Assembly: GCF_005765165.1 (NCBI RefSeq)
Contig: NZ_VCIW01000001.1
Location: 496,001 to 560,000 of the forward strand
Length of the DNA: 64,000 bases
Reading direction: 5' to 3'
From: Paenibacillus antri
Lineage (GTDB): Bacteria; Bacillota; Bacilli; Paenibacillales; YIM-B00363
Position numbers and translations under genes: made by a program. Positions 34,604-44,099 of the stretch are shown piece after piece. The stretch's first letter is position 1, and each line of letters opens with the position of its first letter. The notes beneath the pieces are model-generated. The model was not told where the DNA came from, did no database searches, and saw nothing but the letters and a program-made list of their open reading frames with translations.

Positions 34604-37120
34604 TTACGGCGCCCATACCGCGTAATCGACCGGGCCGATCGTCGCGCCGTCGACCGACACCGCTTCGTCCCGGTAGTTGATGACGATCCGCTTGCCGTTC
34701 GCGAACGTCGTCCGGTACACGTCTTCGTCCAGCCGCTCGTGATCGACGATCGGCTCCCCCTGCACGTCGCGCAGCGCCTCGTCGACTTCCGCATAGATCG
34801 ACGCCGCGTCTTCCTTCCACTCGTCGAAGGAGGATGCGTAGCGTTCGTTGAACAAATTCGCGTGCTTCAGCTCGCGGTTATCCCCCGCGTTCAGCTTGAA
34901 GTAGACGCCGCCGCCGGTTTCCAGCGTCTTCAGCACGGCGCGGCGCACGTCGTTCGTCAGATTGAGCGGCTCTCCGGCGTACCCGACGTACCCATGCAGC
35001 GCGATCTGCAGGAACGGCACGGCTTCGTCGGCGACGGCGAACGAGCTGTCTTCCGTCGGCAGGCGCAGGATATGGTCCGCATACGGGAACGTGTACGCGT
35101 TGCCGAAGTCGGTCATGATCGCGCCGTACTCCGACGACGCCTTCGCGAGAACGCTCGTCTGGTAGCCTTGGGCCTGTTGGCGGTTCGAGTCGCGGTTCGT
35201 TTTGAAATTCGAGTGCAGTCCTTCCCCGAGAGTCGACAAGGACATCGCGTCGATCCCCAAGGAGCGATAAGCTTTGGAAAACGATTCGTAATACCCGGGC
35301 AGCTTCCTCGGGTCGACGATCCATTCGTTGTTCTCGTACTCGAGCTCCGCCGGATTCAGATAAGCGTTGTAGCCGATCTTCTGAAACAGCGTCCGGATCG
35401 AATCCTGCTTCGGCGCAAACCCGTCGAACCAACGGTTGTCGGACACGTACAAGAAGTCGACGTCCGGAAATACTTGCGCGCCCGCGCGGCTCGCCTGCTC
35501 CGACAGCCGGCGCAGTCCCGCCGCGCCGCCTAACGCCTTCTCCGTCTTCATGTTCGAAGGCGCCGTATGGAAGAAGCCGCCGTTGTACCAGGCGGTATAG
35601 CGCAGCTTGAGGCTGCCGACGCCGCGCGCGGCCAGCTCCTCCAGCATCGTTCCGGCTTCCTCGAACGACGTGATCGCCATGCGGCTGACGACCGGGAAGC
35701 CCCACTTCCGCGTCATCGCCTCGACGGCGCCCATCGTCTCCAGGTAGAACGGGACCTGCGCCTCCGGCGACGCCGGCTTCAAGACGCCCCGGTCGACGAG
35801 CGTGTCGCGGTACGCCTTCGCCATGCCGACATAATTAGCGTCGTCGCCGGCGAGGAACACGTATCGCAGCGCGATGTCGCCGTCGTAGCCCGCTTTCTCG
35901 TAGACGATCCAGGGGGCTTGCTCGAAGGCGTTTTCGGCGATGTACGTATCTTTGTTCCGAATCGTGAAGGCGGCGTAGGCCGTGTTCCACGAATGGACGA
36001 TACCGCCCGCCATGCCGTTGATTTCCGCGGTCGCGTCCCCTTCTTCGATGACGGCGAGCAGCGCGGCGTCGCCCCTCTTGATGCCGAACACCGGCGCGCG
36101 GAATTCCTGCTTGAAGCTGCCCCGGGGAGACTGGGTGAGCGCGCGGTCCGGACCGTACAGCTTGCCCGTCGTTAACAGCGTCGTCTTGCTGCCGTCGTTG
36201 TTGAAGCGCATCAAGGTGCCCGACCCGTCCGGGAGGAACAGGTACCCGTCTTCGCCGGTCTTGCCGGCGCCGAAATAACCCAGCAGCGACAGCCGCACGA
36301 GCTCGAACCGCTCCGTATCGTACTCAATGTCGCCGACCCGAAGCTTCGCGGTCAGCCCGTTCCCTTCGAGCGCGTAGTCGACGGCGAGCTTGAAGTACGG
36401 GAACGCGGCGTCGTCCCCGCTGTACCCGATCTTCTCGTACTCCGCTTCCAGCATCTCGTACGTGTACCCGGCTTCTTGAACGAGTCCCTCCAGCACGCGC
36501 TTGTCGCGGTCGTTCAGCGACGTCTTCAGCGAGTACACGCCCGTTCCTTCGTCGAGGATGTAATACGCCTGCGCCTGCCGCTTGCCCCGTTCGCTCTCGA
36601 TCTTCTCCAAGATGAACATTTCGAAGCTCTCCTTCGTAATGCGCTGCGGCAGCAGCAGCCGCTGTTCCTCGCGGCCGAGCGTCATCTCCACCCGCATGCC
36701 GTTCGGCAGCTTCCCCCACTTCACTTGCCCGAGCTGCGCGGCATGCGCGTAGCTGTTCATCTCCGCTTCGCCTTCCTTGCCCTTCGTGCGGTACAGCAGT
36801 TCTACCTGCGACATCAGCTTCTGCTTGATGTCGTCGCTCGCCTTCGGATCTTCCGCCGCGTCGAGCGGATTCGAATAGAAGCGATGGCCCGACGCCTTAT
36901 GCTCCACGGCGATGCCGCCGGTGCGGTTGTCGAAGAACAGGATCAAGTCGTCGTTCTCCGCGGCGGGCGCGAGTCCCGCTTCGGGGGAAGCGGGCTGCAG
37001 GGCGGGCGCCGACGCGGCCGGCTCCTCCTCCTCCGACTTCATGAGCGTCGGCTGCCATAGGAACAGGGCCGATCCCATTCCGATGGCGGTCAATAGGGCA
37101 ACGATCCCTCTGGCTTTCAT
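34604..37120 (-). CDS. DUF5696 protein, secreted or membrane-anchored
   Basis: 838 residues; GGAGG upstream of the ATG. An uncleaved signal or anchor (ARGIVALLTAIGMGSALFLW) precedes a Pro/Ala/Glu-rich linker. The rest is one large extracellular part: a beta-rich region (about 60-400; e.g. DGSGTLMRFNND) followed by a TIM-barrel-like region (about 480-790, with WYNGGFFHTAP and VDFLYVSDNRW). DUF5696 proteins recur in Paenibacillus beside sugar ABC transporters. The barrel-like C-terminal half suggests a glycoside hydrolase, but no catalytic residues can be assigned from sequence alone. Lies in the mannan operon between transporter pairs. Confidence 0.7.
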   Translation of the reverse strand: MKARGIVALLTAIGMGSALFLWQPTLMKSEEEEPAASAPALQPASPEAGLAPAAENDDLILFFDNRTGGIAVEHKASGHRFYSNPLDAAEDPKASDDIKQKLMSQVELLYRTKGKEGEAEMNSYAHAAQLGQVKWGKLPNGMRVEMTLGREEQRLLLPQRITKESFEMFILEKIESERGKRQAQAYYILDEGTGVYSLKTSLNDRDKRVLEGLVQEAGYTYEMLEAEYEKIGYSGDDAAFPYFKLAVDYALEGNGLTAKLRVGDIEYDTERFELVRLSLLGYFGAGKTGEDGYLFLPDGSGTLMRFNNDGSKTTLLTTGKLYGPDRALTQSPRGSFKQEFRAPVFGIKRGDAALLAVIEEGDATAEINGMAGGIVHSWNTAYAAFTIRNKDTYIAENAFEQAPWIVYEKAGYDGDIALRYVFLAGDDANYVGMAKAYRDTLVDRGVLKPASPEAQVPFYLETMGAVEAMTRKWGFPVVSRMAITSFEEAGTMLEELAARGVGSLKLRYTAWYNGGFFHTAPSNMKTEKALGGAAGLRRLSEQASRAGAQVFPDVDFLYVSDNRWFDGFAPKQDSIRTLFQKIGYNAYLNPAELEYENNEWIVDPRKLPGYYESFSKAYRSLGIDAMSLSTLGEGLHSNFKTNRDSNRQQAQGYQTSVLAKASSEYGAIMTDFGNAYTFPYADHILRLPTEDSSFAVADEAVPFLQIALHGYVGYAGEPLNLTNDVRRAVLKTLETGGGVYFKLNAGDNRELKHANLFNERYASSFDEWKEDAASIYAEVDEALRDVQGEPIVDHERLDEDVYRTTFANGKRIVINYRDEAVSVDGATIGPVDYAVWAP

Positions 37121-37149
37121 GCGGCCAACCTCCGATTTTCCCGGCTGTG

Positions 37150-39285
37150 CTACAGTCGGAACGTGATTTCGTCGACGATCGTCGCGAAGAACGTCTGCAT
37201 TTTCTGCAAAATGTTAATGAACAACACGACGAGGAAGGCGACGAATCCCATGCCGACGACCGATATGGCGGACGTGTAGAAATTCTTGAACGGCGCGTAA
37301 TCGTTCGTCACCATGACGCCGACGAAGATGAGCGCGAACGCCCAAGCGTAGGCGATCGTCGACAGCACGTTGACGAACTGCACCTCCTGCAGCGTCAAGA
37401 CGTTGCTGAACAGCGCGGCGGGTACCTGGATGAGCACGATCGGCGTAAGCGCGTAGGCGGAGGCGATGAAAATATCCTTCAAGCTCCCCTCGCCGTCCAT
37501 CAGCGTCGTCAGCCCCCAGTTGGCGCAAACCCACAGGACGAACGGGATCAACACCCGCAGCGCCGTGTCGTGCAGCTCGATGACGCGCCAGTCGGTCGGG
37601 AACAGCACGTATCCCCCGACCATCGTTCGCCAGACGTCGACGGCCATTACCAACGCTACGATCGTGACGGCCGCGCGGAAGCTGCCCCGCCGTTCGTGCT
37701 TCAAATCCCAGAAGCCGTCGAACGGGTGCACGATCAAGTGCAGCGCGTACAGCAGTTCTTCCTTGTACGTGCGCTTCCCCGCCTTCTTCCATCCGGCTGC
37801 GTTCACCCTTCGGGCGTACGCGAAAAACCGGGTCGCGAGCCAGATGAGCGCGGCCGCCGCGATCGGAATGAGCAGGATGATATTCCGCGCGACTTCCTTG
37901 CGGTACGCCGCGAACGCCTTGAAATATTGATCCCAGTCGTTCGCGAGCTTGTAGTTTTCCATCGCCTCGCGGTATTCCGCCTTGCGCATATGCGACATCG
38001 CCACGCCGGAGTAGGCGAGCTCGAAGCTCGGGTGCATCTTCAGCACCTCCCGCCAGGCGGCGATCGACGCGTCGTAGCTGCGCTCCTTCCGGTGGCGGAT
38101 CGCCTCGGCGATCGCGTCGCCGTACGCCGTCCGCGCGAACACGGTGACCCGCGCCGTATTCGCGTCGAGCGCAAGCAGCTTCGCGCCTTGGTACGCGATC
38201 GCGACCGCCGCGCGGAAGACGCCGTTCTGGCTGCCGGTGCCGCCGAATGCGTACAGCAGGTTCCCTTCGCCGTCGTAGGTGAACAGCTTGTTCTGCGTCG
38301 CGTCCAGCGCCGTGTAGACGCCGTCCGCCGTCAACGCCGCGTCGATGAAGCGCGACACCGTCTCGGCCGTCTGCAGGTCGCCGGCCGGCGGGTATGCCCC
38401 GTTGCGCTTCAACACGTCGATGCCCGTGTTGTTGAGCCGCTTGATCGGTGCGTACTGGCTGCTGCGGTCGCGGTTGCGCATCGCTTGCAGCTGGTTTCTC
38501 GCGTTCAGTGCGCTGCTCGTCACGTACGCGAAGCCGAGCTCGTCGATCGCGATGTTGTTGTATTCGGTCGGCACGTTCTTGGCCGACCGGCTCCGCTGCG
38601 CGTCGGTCGTCACGAGCTCCCAGAACAGGTCGAGCGCCTTCGGCTCGACCTTCTCGGCGCCGACGAAGCCGTCGAAGCGGCCGTCCGCGTTCAGCGCGAT
38701 GACCCCCATGTTCGTGCTCTTGGAGATGACGTACATACGGCCGGCCTGATCGACGCCGACGGCGCTCGGCTCGTAGATGAACCCCGCGGGCAGCACGTCC
38801 GCGTCAGGCGCCTCGAAGACGTTCAGGAGACTCCCGTCCGGACGGAGCGCCACGATTCTGGCGTTCTTCGCATCCGCGACGTACAGCGTCCCGTCGTCCG
38901 TCACGAAGAGGCCCGCCGGCGCGTTGAAGCCGTCCTCCGTTCCGTCCGCGCGCGCGAACGAGCGGATCTCCCGTTGGAACCGGTATTGTTCGTCCAGGAC
39001 GACGATCCGGTGATTGCCCGTATCGGCGATATACACCCGGCCGTCCGGGCCCGTCACGAGATCCTGGGGCTGGTTGAGCCCCGTCCCGTCGGCGATGCCC
39101 ATGTCGATCGCGCCGACGACCCGGTCGGGCACGTACGCGTCGGGGGACACGACGTAATTCCCTTCGTAGTCGTACGTGTACGTCTTATACGGCACCATCG
39201 CGGAAGCGGAACCGGCGCCGGCGCCGAGGAGCAGGCAGACGGCCGCGCCGGCTAAGATGCGCGTTTTCCACGTTTTCCAAACCAT
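37150..39285 (-). CDS. NHL-repeat/TPR/Yip1-domain membrane protein
   Basis: 711 residues. A signal peptide (to about ASA, residue 29) is followed by NHL/SMP-30-like propeller repeats (LNQPQDLVTGPDGRVYIAD, NAPAGLFVTDDGTLYVAD), a TPR-like helical pair (AAWREVLKMHPSFELAYSG), one membrane segment near 470, and a C-terminal Yip1-type domain with about five hydrophobic helices. The propeller would be outside the cell. Such NHL-Yip1 proteins accompany DUF5696 and duplicate sugar transporters in this bacterial group; the function is unknown. Possible roles are in assembly of, or signalling to, the transporter. GGAGGG precedes the ATG. Confidence 0.7.
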   Translation of the reverse strand: MVWKTWKTRILAGAAVCLLLGAGAGSASAMVPYKTYTYDYEGNYVVSPDAYVPDRVVGAIDMGIADGTGLNQPQDLVTGPDGRVYIADTGNHRIVVLDEQYRFQREIRSFARADGTEDGFNAPAGLFVTDDGTLYVADAKNARIVALRPDGSLLNVFEAPDADVLPAGFIYEPSAVGVDQAGRMYVISKSTNMGVIALNADGRFDGFVGAEKVEPKALDLFWELVTTDAQRSRSAKNVPTEYNNIAIDELGFAYVTSSALNARNQLQAMRNRDRSSQYAPIKRLNNTGIDVLKRNGAYPPAGDLQTAETVSRFIDAALTADGVYTALDATQNKLFTYDGEGNLLYAFGGTGSQNGVFRAAVAIAYQGAKLLALDANTARVTVFARTAYGDAIAEAIRHRKERSYDASIAAWREVLKMHPSFELAYSGVAMSHMRKAEYREAMENYKLANDWDQYFKAFAAYRKEVARNIILLIPIAAAALIWLATRFFAYARRVNAAGWKKAGKRTYKEELLYALHLIVHPFDGFWDLKHERRGSFRAAVTIVALVMAVDVWRTMVGGYVLFPTDWRVIELHDTALRVLIPFVLWVCANWGLTTLMDGEGSLKDIFIASAYALTPIVLIQVPAALFSNVLTLQEVQFVNVLSTIAYAWAFALIFVGVMVTNDYAPFKNFYTSAISVVGMGFVAFLVVLFINILQKMQTFFATIVDEITFRL

Positions 39286-39309
39286 CCGTTCTCCCTCCTT
39301 CCCCTCGGC

Positions 39310-40182
39310 CTATTCCTTCATCCCCGACGCGGACATCGTCTCGATGATTTTCGATTGCGAAATAATGAACACGATGATCGGCACGATCATCATCATGACC
39401 GCGGCGGCCGACCCCGTGCCCGTCCGGGCGATGCCGCCGGCGAGAATTTGCGACAGCGCATAGTTCAGCGTCTTCAGCTCTTCGCTCTGGATGAATTGAT
39501 TCGCGCCGATGCCCCACAGCCCTTGGATCGAGAAAATAATCAGCGTCAGCCACGCCGGCTTCACCATCGGCATCGCGATATGCCAGAAAATCTTCCATTC
39601 GCTCGCGCCGTCCATCCGGGCCGACTCGAGCACGGCGTCCGGGATCATCTGGTCCATGAATTGCTTCATTAAATACAACCCCAGAGAGGACGCGAACGCC
39701 GGGACGATCAGCGCGCTGTACGAGTCGATCCACCCGAGCGACGCGATAATGATGAAGTTCGGAATTTGCGTGACGGTGCCGCTGAACATGAGCGACAGCA
39801 CGACGATAGAAAATAGGAACCCCTTGCCGGGAAACGTGTGTTTGGATAACACGTACGCGCATAACGACGCGAGCACGACGTGGCCGGCGGTGCCGACGGC
39901 GGTAATGAACGCCGTGTTGAACACGTACCGGCTGAACGGCACCCACGAATCGCTCATGACGACGAACAGATCGCGGAAGTTTTCGAGCGTCGGATGGTTC
40001 ACCAGAAACCGCGGCGGGAAATACCATAACTCCTCCAGCGGCTTGATCGCGTTGGAGACGGCGTACACCATCGGCAGCACCATGAATAGTCCGAACGCCG
40101 TCAGAAATAAGTAGATGCCGAAGTCGGCGAAGTACGATCTACGGATTCCGTTCTTGCTTCGAGACAACTTGATGTGGATCAT
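39310..40182 (-). CDS. Carbohydrate ABC transporter permease (MalG type), second set
   Basis: 290 residues with six hydrophobic segments. The EAA loop reads DAVLESARMDGASEWKIFWHIAMPM in part (LESARMDGASEWK). The C-terminus ETMSASGMKE fits the (xG.xKG/E) ending of the family. It starts three bases after the partner permease ends. It is a different branch from the permease at 32615, so the operon encodes two complete permease pairs. Confidence 0.88.
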   Translation of the reverse strand: MIHIKLSRSKNGIRRSYFADFGIYLFLTAFGLFMVLPMVYAVSNAIKPLEELWYFPPRFLVNHPTLENFRDLFVVMSDSWVPFSRYVFNTAFITAVGTAGHVVLASLCAYVLSKHTFPGKGFLFSIVVLSLMFSGTVTQIPNFIIIASLGWIDSYSALIVPAFASSLGLYLMKQFMDQMIPDAVLESARMDGASEWKIFWHIAMPMVKPAWLTLIIFSIQGLWGIGANQFIQSEELKTLNYALSQILAGGIARTGTGSAAAVMMMIVPIIVFIISQSKIIETMSASGMKE

Positions 40183-40185
40183 CGT

Positions 40186-41148
40186 TTACTCACCGACCTT
40201 CGACAGCAGCTTCTGTACGAGCTTGTTGGAGCCGATCATGATCAGGAACAGCACCGTGGCGATCGCGGAGGCGTATCCCATCTCGAACCGGACGGAGCCG
40301 TAATCCTCCAGATGGTTCACGATCGTGTGCGCCGCGTAATCGACGCTCGGCATGCCGCACAGCGCGGTCACGATCGCGCCCGAGCTGAACGCGCCGGTGA
40401 TGCTCATGACCGCGCCGAACATGAGCTGCGGCTTCATGGAAGGCAGCGTCACGTACCACAGCTCCTGCCATCGGTTCCGGATCCCGTCCACCGCCGCGGC
40501 CTCGTACAGGCTGCGATCGATCCCCTGCAGGCCGGCGATGAACGACAGGAAGCTCGTGCCGACGCTGGTCCACAGGGCGACGAGGACGACGAGTCCCAGC
40601 ATGTATTCGGGATTTTCGAACCAGAGAATCGGCGTCGAAATGAAGTTGTACCGGAGTAGCAGCGCGTTGGCGTACCCGTACGCGTCCTTGTTGAACAGCA
40701 CGCCCCAGACCAGATAGATGTTGCCGGAGATCGACGGGGCGTAGAAAATCAAAGTCAGGAACGTCCGCCACGCTCTCGGCAGCTCGTTGATGAGCCACGC
40801 GAACACGAGACACATCGCATACCCGATCGGGCCGACCATGACCGCCATAAGGAACGTGTTGCCGATCGCCTTGACGAAGATGTCGTCGCCGAGAAACAGC
40901 CGAATATAATTGTCCATGCCGACGAACATCGGCGCCTCCAGCAGGTTGAACGACGTGAAGCCGAGCACCAGCGACACGAGCACGGGCAAGGCGGTGAACG
41001 TGAAAAACAGCAGCATATACGGCGCGGCGAACAAGTAGGATACCTTGTTTTTCTTCGCCGCCTTCCAGCCTTGCGCAAGCTTCCGGCCGAAAGCGCCTCG
41101 CGTTCTCCGGACGGCGGCCGGTCCGCCCATCGCGACGTCTCTATTCAT
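40186..41148 (-). CDS. Carbohydrate ABC transporter permease (MalF type), second set
   Basis: 320 residues; hydrophobic segments begin with SYLFAAPYMLLFFTFTALPV. The EAA loop is SLYEAAAVDGIRNRWQELWYVTLP in part (LYEAAAVDGIRNRW). It overlaps the solute-binding fusion gene by eight bases, with GGAGG nine bases before the ATG, implying coupled translation and a shared transporter. Confidence 0.88.
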   Translation of the reverse strand: MNRDVAMGGPAAVRRTRGAFGRKLAQGWKAAKKNKVSYLFAAPYMLLFFTFTALPVLVSLVLGFTSFNLLEAPMFVGMDNYIRLFLGDDIFVKAIGNTFLMAVMVGPIGYAMCLVFAWLINELPRAWRTFLTLIFYAPSISGNIYLVWGVLFNKDAYGYANALLLRYNFISTPILWFENPEYMLGLVVLVALWTSVGTSFLSFIAGLQGIDRSLYEAAAVDGIRNRWQELWYVTLPSMKPQLMFGAVMSITGAFSSGAIVTALCGMPSVDYAAHTIVNHLEDYGSVRFEMGYASAIATVLFLIMIGSNKLVQKLLSKVGE

Positions 41149-43993
41149 CCTCGTCGCCCTCCAGACGGAATTCCTTCCGCTTCCGCGCGATCTCCTCGTC
41201 GGTTTCCCTCACGTAATCGAGCAGCGCCTCCGGATCTCCGTCGTTGTATGCCGCGGCGGCCGCGAAGCCGATGCTGCGAGTGACGTAATATCCTCCCGGC
41301 ACTTCGGGCGTGCCGACGGCGTATGACCATTGCTCCATCAGGATGTCCGCCTCCCTCTCCGTCCACGGCATGCTCGCCAGCGCCTCCAGGTTCGCCGTCG
41401 CTTGCTTGGCCGACTTGCCGAGCACCGCTTCCATCTCCCTGCCGAACCGCGACTGGGTGTCGGCGCGCGTCCACCATTCCATAAAGCGCCATGCCGCTTC
41501 CTTGTCTTCGACGCCCTTCAGCATCATGACGGCGGTGCCCGTCGCCGGGGTCGCCCGATCGATCGTGCCGTCCGCCCGGACCGTGCCCGGCAGCGGCGCG
41601 AATTCCCACAGCCCTCGGATTTCCGGAGCGAAGGCGATCAGCTGGTTGTACGTCGTGTAATCGGCGATGCCGAGCGGCATCTCCCCGGTCCGGAACCGGT
41701 TCGCGAAGTCGTAATCTCGCGGGAACCGGTACGTCGTGAACAGCTCCGTCTGCTTCTGGAACGCTTCGACCGTGGCGTCCGCGTCGAGCGTGGATCGCGT
41801 GCGTCCCGCGTCGTACAGCTCAGCGCCGGTCTGATACAAGAAAATCTGAAGGCCCGTAATATCTTGGGGAAAGCCGATCTGCAGGTTTTGCTTCTGAATT
41901 TCCGGAACGATCCGGTAAAATTCGTCCCACGTCTCCGGCACCTCCAGCCCCAGCTCCAGCAAAATATCTTTCCGATAAAACAGCATCGGGAACGACTGCG
42001 TCTCGGGCAGCGCATACGTCTGGCCTTCGAACGTGTAAGGCACCATGGCGCTGGGGTGAAACCGGGAGGCGACCTCCTCGAAGTTCGGCATGTCGTGGAT
42101 CGGCTGCACCGCGTTCCGCAGCGCGTATTGCACCGGATCCGCCACGGGATTGCCCATCGCGACGTCGGGTCCGGTGCCCGCGAGCACCGAAGGAAGCAGC
42201 GTCTGTTCCGGGATCAGCTTGAGCTTCACATGAATTCCGGTTTCGGGGGTGAACGCGTCGTTCAGCATCTCCCGGATGATCTGCGCTTGGTCGCGGCCGG
42301 ACGTCAGCCACACCTCCACCTCGCGACCGCCGTCGCTCCCCTCCTGCACGGCCAGCGTGTTGTAATCGACGACGAACGACAGGAAGAAAGACTGAACTTC
42401 GAACAGAAGACTTGCGAAGAAGCTCGGCTCCGCCTGCGGCAGCGGCGCCGACGTCTGAACGACGCTGACGTAATCGAGCGTGAGCGGCTGCTCGCCGACC
42501 GTCAGAATCCACGTGCCGAGCGCGCCGATATTTTCCTTGAACGGAGCGAACGTCTTGGCGATTCGATCCTCGGGGTCCTCGACCATCTGCTCGAGCTGGA
42601 AGGCGATCTTGTCGAGCAGCACCGTCTGCTCGCCCTTCTGTCCGGTGAACGCTTCCATCTCGGCGGAGATGCGCCGCAGCTCCTCCGCGTTCTCGGCCAT
42701 CGTCGCGATCGCGTCCGGAATGAGCTTCTTGAAGTCGTAGTCCCGGTACAAATCCGGCTCGGAGCCGGTAATCATGAGAATTTGCCGGTACGCGGCGTTC
42801 AGCTCGAACAAGCTGGCGTCGACCCGCTGCAGCACGTCGGCCAAGTCGCCTAACGTCACCTGGAACGTCAGCTCGTGTTCGCCCGCTTCGAGGTAGAACG
42901 CGTACTCCCGCCCGCCGTCGCCCAGCGCCTGCACCTGCCAGCGATTCCCGTAATTAAATCGCACCGCTTCGGCTTCTTCGAACGGCACCTTGCCGTCGAT
43001 GAGCACTTTCCGGTTGACGTACATACCGGCCAGCAGCTGCTGTTTGAACCTCGTGACGATCTTGTATAAGCCGTCTTCCTCGACCGTGAACCGATACGTC
43101 ACCCACTGCCCCGGCAGCTTCCACTTGTCGCCGCCGATGCTGTTGAGCCGCAGCTTCGCGGGATCCTGGGGCTCCGTCAGCGGCGACGACCGGTCGGCGA
43201 TCGGATACAGCGTATTGTCCGACTTCTCGTAAGGGAGCTGCGCTTGGATTTTCACCGGCGCGGCGTCCGCCTCCCGGTAGCCTTGCGCCTCGTAGAACGC
43301 CGCCGCTTCCGCGTACGGCTTTGGCTTCTCCGCGGCGTACAGGCGGATGGAACGGATTACAGCCGGTTCTCTGACCGACTCTAGTCCGATCGTGTGCCGC
43401 CCCTCTTCGAGATACACCTGAAGCGGATCGTTATAGTAACCTAGCGAATCGTGCAAGAGCGTCGTTCTCCACCGCGGCGCTTCGGCTTGCCGCGGCCGGA
43501 TGTCGTTCCCGTTCCCGTCTTGCGAGATAGCGCCCGTGTCTTTCCATATTCGCGACAGCCGGATCGTCTTCGCCTCGTCGTACGGGACGGCCCCGTCGAC
43601 GTAGAGCATCCGCTCGATATCGTTGCCTTTGCCTTCCACGGGGTAGTACAACACTTCGACGTTGTACATGCCGCTCGCGGGAACGTCGACTTCCCATTCG
43701 ATGATCCCGGTTTCTCCCGTTCGCACGGACTTGCCTTCCATGCCTTCGAACCGCTCAAAGATTTCTGTACTCGTCTCCGCCCGAACGAACGTATGCGCCT
43801 CGATCGTGAGGTCCGCTCGTCCGGCGCCTTGCTTCGCGTGCCGCTCGAGATAGTCCCCGTAGCTTTCTAGCTTCAGCAGCATCTCCCCGCTCGCCGCCGT
43901 TTCGTTCGCCGTCGCCGCGTTCGGCCATAGCATGAATGCCAATCCGATGGCCAACGCAACCCCCAACCGCCTCGCTATGACGTTTCCTTTCAC
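41141..43993 (-). CDS. Solute-binding protein fused to carbohydrate-binding-like domains
   Basis: 950 residues from a GTG at 43993, eight bases after GGAGG (the longer TTG frame to 44008 lacks a site). A signal peptide ends near ATA; no lipobox cysteine is present. Two beta-sandwich regions resembling CBM35/CBM6-type modules follow (about 35-230, with VPASGMYNVEVLYYPVEGKG, and 280-400, with WVTYRFTVEEDGLYKIV). A helical section (410-490) leads to a complete bacterial solute-binding domain (about 560-940: VEVWLTSGRDQAQIIREMLN, ALPETQSFPMLFYRKDIL, in part). Fusion of a binding protein to CBM-like modules may hold large mannan fragments near the permease. How it stays at the cell surface is unclear. 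A 91-base gap separates it from the upstream binding-protein gene. Confidence 0.8.
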   Translation of the reverse strand: MKGNVIARRLGVALAIGLAFMLWPNAATANETAASGEMLLKLESYGDYLERHAKQGAGRADLTIEAHTFVRAETSTEIFERFEGMEGKSVRTGETGIIEWEVDVPASGMYNVEVLYYPVEGKGNDIERMLYVDGAVPYDEAKTIRLSRIWKDTGAISQDGNGNDIRPRQAEAPRWRTTLLHDSLGYYNDPLQVYLEEGRHTIGLESVREPAVIRSIRLYAAEKPKPYAEAAAFYEAQGYREADAAPVKIQAQLPYEKSDNTLYPIADRSSPLTEPQDPAKLRLNSIGGDKWKLPGQWVTYRFTVEEDGLYKIVTRFKQQLLAGMYVNRKVLIDGKVPFEEAEAVRFNYGNRWQVQALGDGGREYAFYLEAGEHELTFQVTLGDLADVLQRVDASLFELNAAYRQILMITGSEPDLYRDYDFKKLIPDAIATMAENAEELRRISAEMEAFTGQKGEQTVLLDKIAFQLEQMVEDPEDRIAKTFAPFKENIGALGTWILTVGEQPLTLDYVSVVQTSAPLPQAEPSFFASLLFEVQSFFLSFVVDYNTLAVQEGSDGGREVEVWLTSGRDQAQIIREMLNDAFTPETGIHVKLKLIPEQTLLPSVLAGTGPDVAMGNPVADPVQYALRNAVQPIHDMPNFEEVASRFHPSAMVPYTFEGQTYALPETQSFPMLFYRKDILLELGLEVPETWDEFYRIVPEIQKQNLQIGFPQDITGLQIFLYQTGAELYDAGRTRSTLDADATVEAFQKQTELFTTYRFPRDYDFANRFRTGEMPLGIADYTTYNQLIAFAPEIRGLWEFAPLPGTVRADGTIDRATPATGTAVMMLKGVEDKEAAWRFMEWWTRADTQSRFGREMEAVLGKSAKQATANLEALASMPWTEREADILMEQWSYAVGTPEVPGGYYVTRSIGFAAAAAYNDGDPEALLDYVRETDEEIARKRKEFRLEGDEDE

Positions 43994-44099
43994 CGTAACA
44001 CCCTCCAACCTGCAAGGATTCGCCGCGCCGGAAGAGGCAAGGGGCGTTCCGTCGGTCGAAAACCCGCGTGCCGGACCGCCCCTTGTTCCGCTGCTGCGA

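Noticed and set aside
37147-39255. 702-residue plus-strand open frame opposite the NHL-Yip1 gene
   Set aside because: The translation is very rich in Arg, Val, His and Asp with no domain, typical of antisense frames in GC-rich genes.
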